A DNA stretch of 14,103 bases, taken from Ophryocystis elektroscirrha. Its lineage: Eukaryota; Apicomplexa; Conoidasida; Neogregarinorida; Ophryocystidae. The stretch lies in contig JAQIFP010000061.1 in the NCBI GenBank assembly GCA_030141585.1, positions 20,001 to 34,103 on the forward strand. The letters are read 5' to 3'. The position numbers were made by a program, and so were the translations under genes. Shown here piece after piece: positions 10,459-14,103 of the stretch; the stretch's first letter is position 1; every line of letters begins with the position of its first letter. Below the pieces are notes generated by a model, which saw only the letters and a program-made list of their open reading frames with translations, did not search any database and was not told where the DNA came from.

Positions 10459-11431
10459 TACCTTTTTCATATACATGAAATGCGTAGGTAATACGTTGGA
10501 GGTTCCATATAGATTTTAATTGATTTATAGCTGTGATAAAACGTTTTTGCTGATATTTTCCTATTTGTATCTCTTGTAAAGCTTCCTCTGTAAATAAAGA
10601 TTTTATAAATATGTTAAAAATTGTCTATAAACCTATTATATATATAAATAATTATTGAAGTATGTTTGTAACAGGAAATAATTACTTACGAATTTCTTAC
10701 GTACCCGATTTATGAAGAAGCATTAAATTGAATTCCCATAATTTGGCTACAGCGATAGAAAACATTTCAAATTCTTTTTTAAAGCTAAGAGGCGTTATAG
10801 ACGGTTGAAGAACAAGCTAAATTTATAATTTATACGCCAGGCTTACGCATTGGTGGTTACTTTGAGCGTAACCTGCATATTGGAAAACTTTTTGCAAGAA
10901 ATTTAATTCTTTTAAAGCTTCTGACTTGTGAATGTCACATTTTGACCATATTTCAGCATTTTTCAATAATAAATCAGTCTCTTTCGTTTTTTCTCGGGAC
11001 TCATAGTTTACTATCAAACAATACTTTTCTACGTTGTAGCGGAGTATGTCTAATATTCCCGTGGAGTTTTTTATATGTCGCTCTATCTAATAAAATATCA
11101 CTATATTCAATCTATCTGTGCATTATTTATTATACATATATTTATTTTGTTTAATATATGACTTATTTATAATTATTATTAAACCTGTAATTTATTTTCA
11201 ATATCATCTTCAGGTGTAATTTTATTCCTATCAACATTTTTCTATTATAAAAATTAGAATCGTAATAATTTATACGTTAGCCTTCAAAGTAGTTAAAAGT
11301 GGTTCTACGTCAATTGGAACCGGTTCATATGCCGGTATCCCATTTGGTAAAGTCTTCAAAAACCGAGAATCCCATGGAGTTACAGACCCGTACGGCTGAA
11401 AATGATAACCTAGACTGTCTTTGTCATTCAT
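8716..11431 (-). CDS. Putative Mediator subunit 17 (MED17-like), 9 exons
   Basis: Exons, 5' to 3': 11431-11276, 11241-11185, 11086-10847, 10816-10705, 10587-10462, 10261-10046, 10013-9915, 9661-9480, 9261-8716. All introns are GT-AG and phases agree, giving 577 residues and a TAG stop. The first ATG directly follows an in-frame TGA. The gene structure is firm; the identity is tentative. MED17-like cues: an N-terminal FQPYGSVTPWDS (residues 11-22) recalling the family FQPSLWPWDS; a helix ending QLKSIWNLQRI (about 211-221) with the LRxxW-L spacing of the MED17 core, followed by GDDYPYR where the family has GDLSYR; and a NWLPESKKIHERLQRAQ segment (about 366-382) placed like the family helix before the SREA region. 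A Pro-rich stretch lies at about 266-285. No membrane segment or signal peptide is seen. If correct, it is a head-module scaffold linking Mediator to RNA polymerase II in the nucleus. Otherwise it is an unrecognised helical protein. Confidence 0.6.
9413..9441. repeat. (TA)n in the last MED17-like intron
   Basis: Perfect dinucleotide tract within intron 9262-9479, about 40 bases from the donor. Confidence 0.88.
10357..10454. repeat. (AT)n block in a MED17-like intron
   Basis: Two AT tracts (about 10357-10378 and 10409-10454) fill most of the 200-base intron 10262-10461. The second ends only a few bases from the donor GTAAAC at 10461. Confidence 0.88.
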
Positions 11432-11785
11432 TCAAGTAAAAATAAGTACTTTATTGAAAATGAAAAAGAATTTCAGTCATGGACTACTTTGATGCAAATT
11501 CAACAAGTTATATATTGAATAGCTCAAAAAATAATATTACTATAATTTTTTTTAAACGATCTTTTATTTAAAATTTGTTACAGTTTTTAATATAATTACA
11601 CAACCAAGAAAATACAAAAATAATATAATGTAGACGATTGTACCTATTTTGTCAGTTTAATTGTATATTTGTAGTGTTTTGATTTAAACTTTAATTAATA
11701 TAAACAAGCTTTAAATTTTTTTTAAAGTTTACAAATGTTTGAGTTGGAAGGAGTTTGAATCCTATTTACTGGTGTTCTTATTTCT
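11432..11785. promoter_or_regulatory. Divergent spacer, likely two-way promoter
   Basis: 354 bases separate the start codons of the minus-strand MED17-like gene (11431) and the plus-strand BET-like gene (11786). No long (AT)n tract is present, unlike most noncoding DNA here, and there is no coding-like frame. I cannot pick out a specific operator or initiator motif. Confidence 0.5.
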
Positions 11786-13841
<2,056 letters not shown>

Positions 13842-13859
13842 GTGTATAATATCTACTTA

Positions 13860-14103
13860 TACTGAGCATATATATACACTTTGGGTATATATACTGTCCA
13901 GATATATATACTGTGCATATATATATACTGTGCATATATATATACTATGCATATATTTACTATGCATATATATATTATACATATATATACTATGCATATA
14001 TACATTATACATATATATACTATGCATATGTATATTGTATATATATAAAGTGCATATATATATATTGTATATATATAATGTGCATATATATATATATATT
14101 ATA
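13860..14103. repeat. Degenerate tandem array at the right edge
   Basis: Many imperfect copies of a unit of roughly 16-20 bases built on ACTRTGCATATATATAT, drifting to ATTATACATATATAT and ATTGTATATATAT variants. It starts right after the tentative ET exon, so it probably lies in the next intron of the BET-like gene, and it runs off the window. Confidence 0.8.

Noticed and set aside
10942..11154. Plus-strand 70-residue frame
   Set aside because: It is antisense to MED17-like exon 3 and runs into intron sequence.
13860..14103. CRISPR-like array at the right edge
   Set aside because: The units are degenerate, contiguous AT-rich tandem repeats without unique spacers, in a eukaryotic intron context.

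Overview
The window is nuclear DNA from a eukaryote with a very AT-rich, intron-dense genome. Evidence: every multi-exon gene is joined by GT-AG introns whose reading-frame phases agree, there is a eukaryote-type tRNA without encoded CCA, (AT)n tracts fill introns and spacers, and the gene families are eukaryotic (CLU, ARV1, a probable Mediator subunit, a bromodomain/ET protein). The spliced frames contain no internal stops and end in TAA or TAG, so the standard genetic code fits. The lineage cannot be fixed from this window; a small-intron protist is the best guess. I see no mobile element, CRISPR array, bacterial-type operon or virus-like gene.

Layout, left to right. 108-7414 (minus): a complete CLU (clustered-mitochondria/Tif31-type) gene, which I rebuilt as 18 exons coding for about 1,320 residues. 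One of its introns holds a tRNA-Val(CAC) gene (1478-1550, same strand). 7633-8325 (minus): an intron-less ARV1-like sterol/lipid homeostasis membrane protein. 8716-11431 (minus): a nine-exon gene for 577 residues that looks like a divergent Mediator subunit 17. 11786 to the right edge (plus): the 5' part of a single-bromodomain plus ET-domain (BET-like) gene, cut by the window end.

The three minus-strand genes run head to tail with spacers of 218 and 390 bases. The MED17-like and BET-like genes are divergent and share a 354-base spacer, probably a two-way promoter. If both assignments hold, the pair brings together two parts of RNA polymerase II transcription control. ARV1 (ER/Golgi lipid homeostasis) and CLU (cytosolic, mitochondrial distribution and mRNA-linked) have no obvious link to them.

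The most distinctive feature is intron architecture. Introns fall into two size classes: eleven mini-introns of 30-37 bases and longer ones of about 98-800 bases that hold almost all the (AT)n and (ATT)n repeats. One CLU exon is only 16 bases. Protein assignments rest on remembered family patterns, not on a database search.
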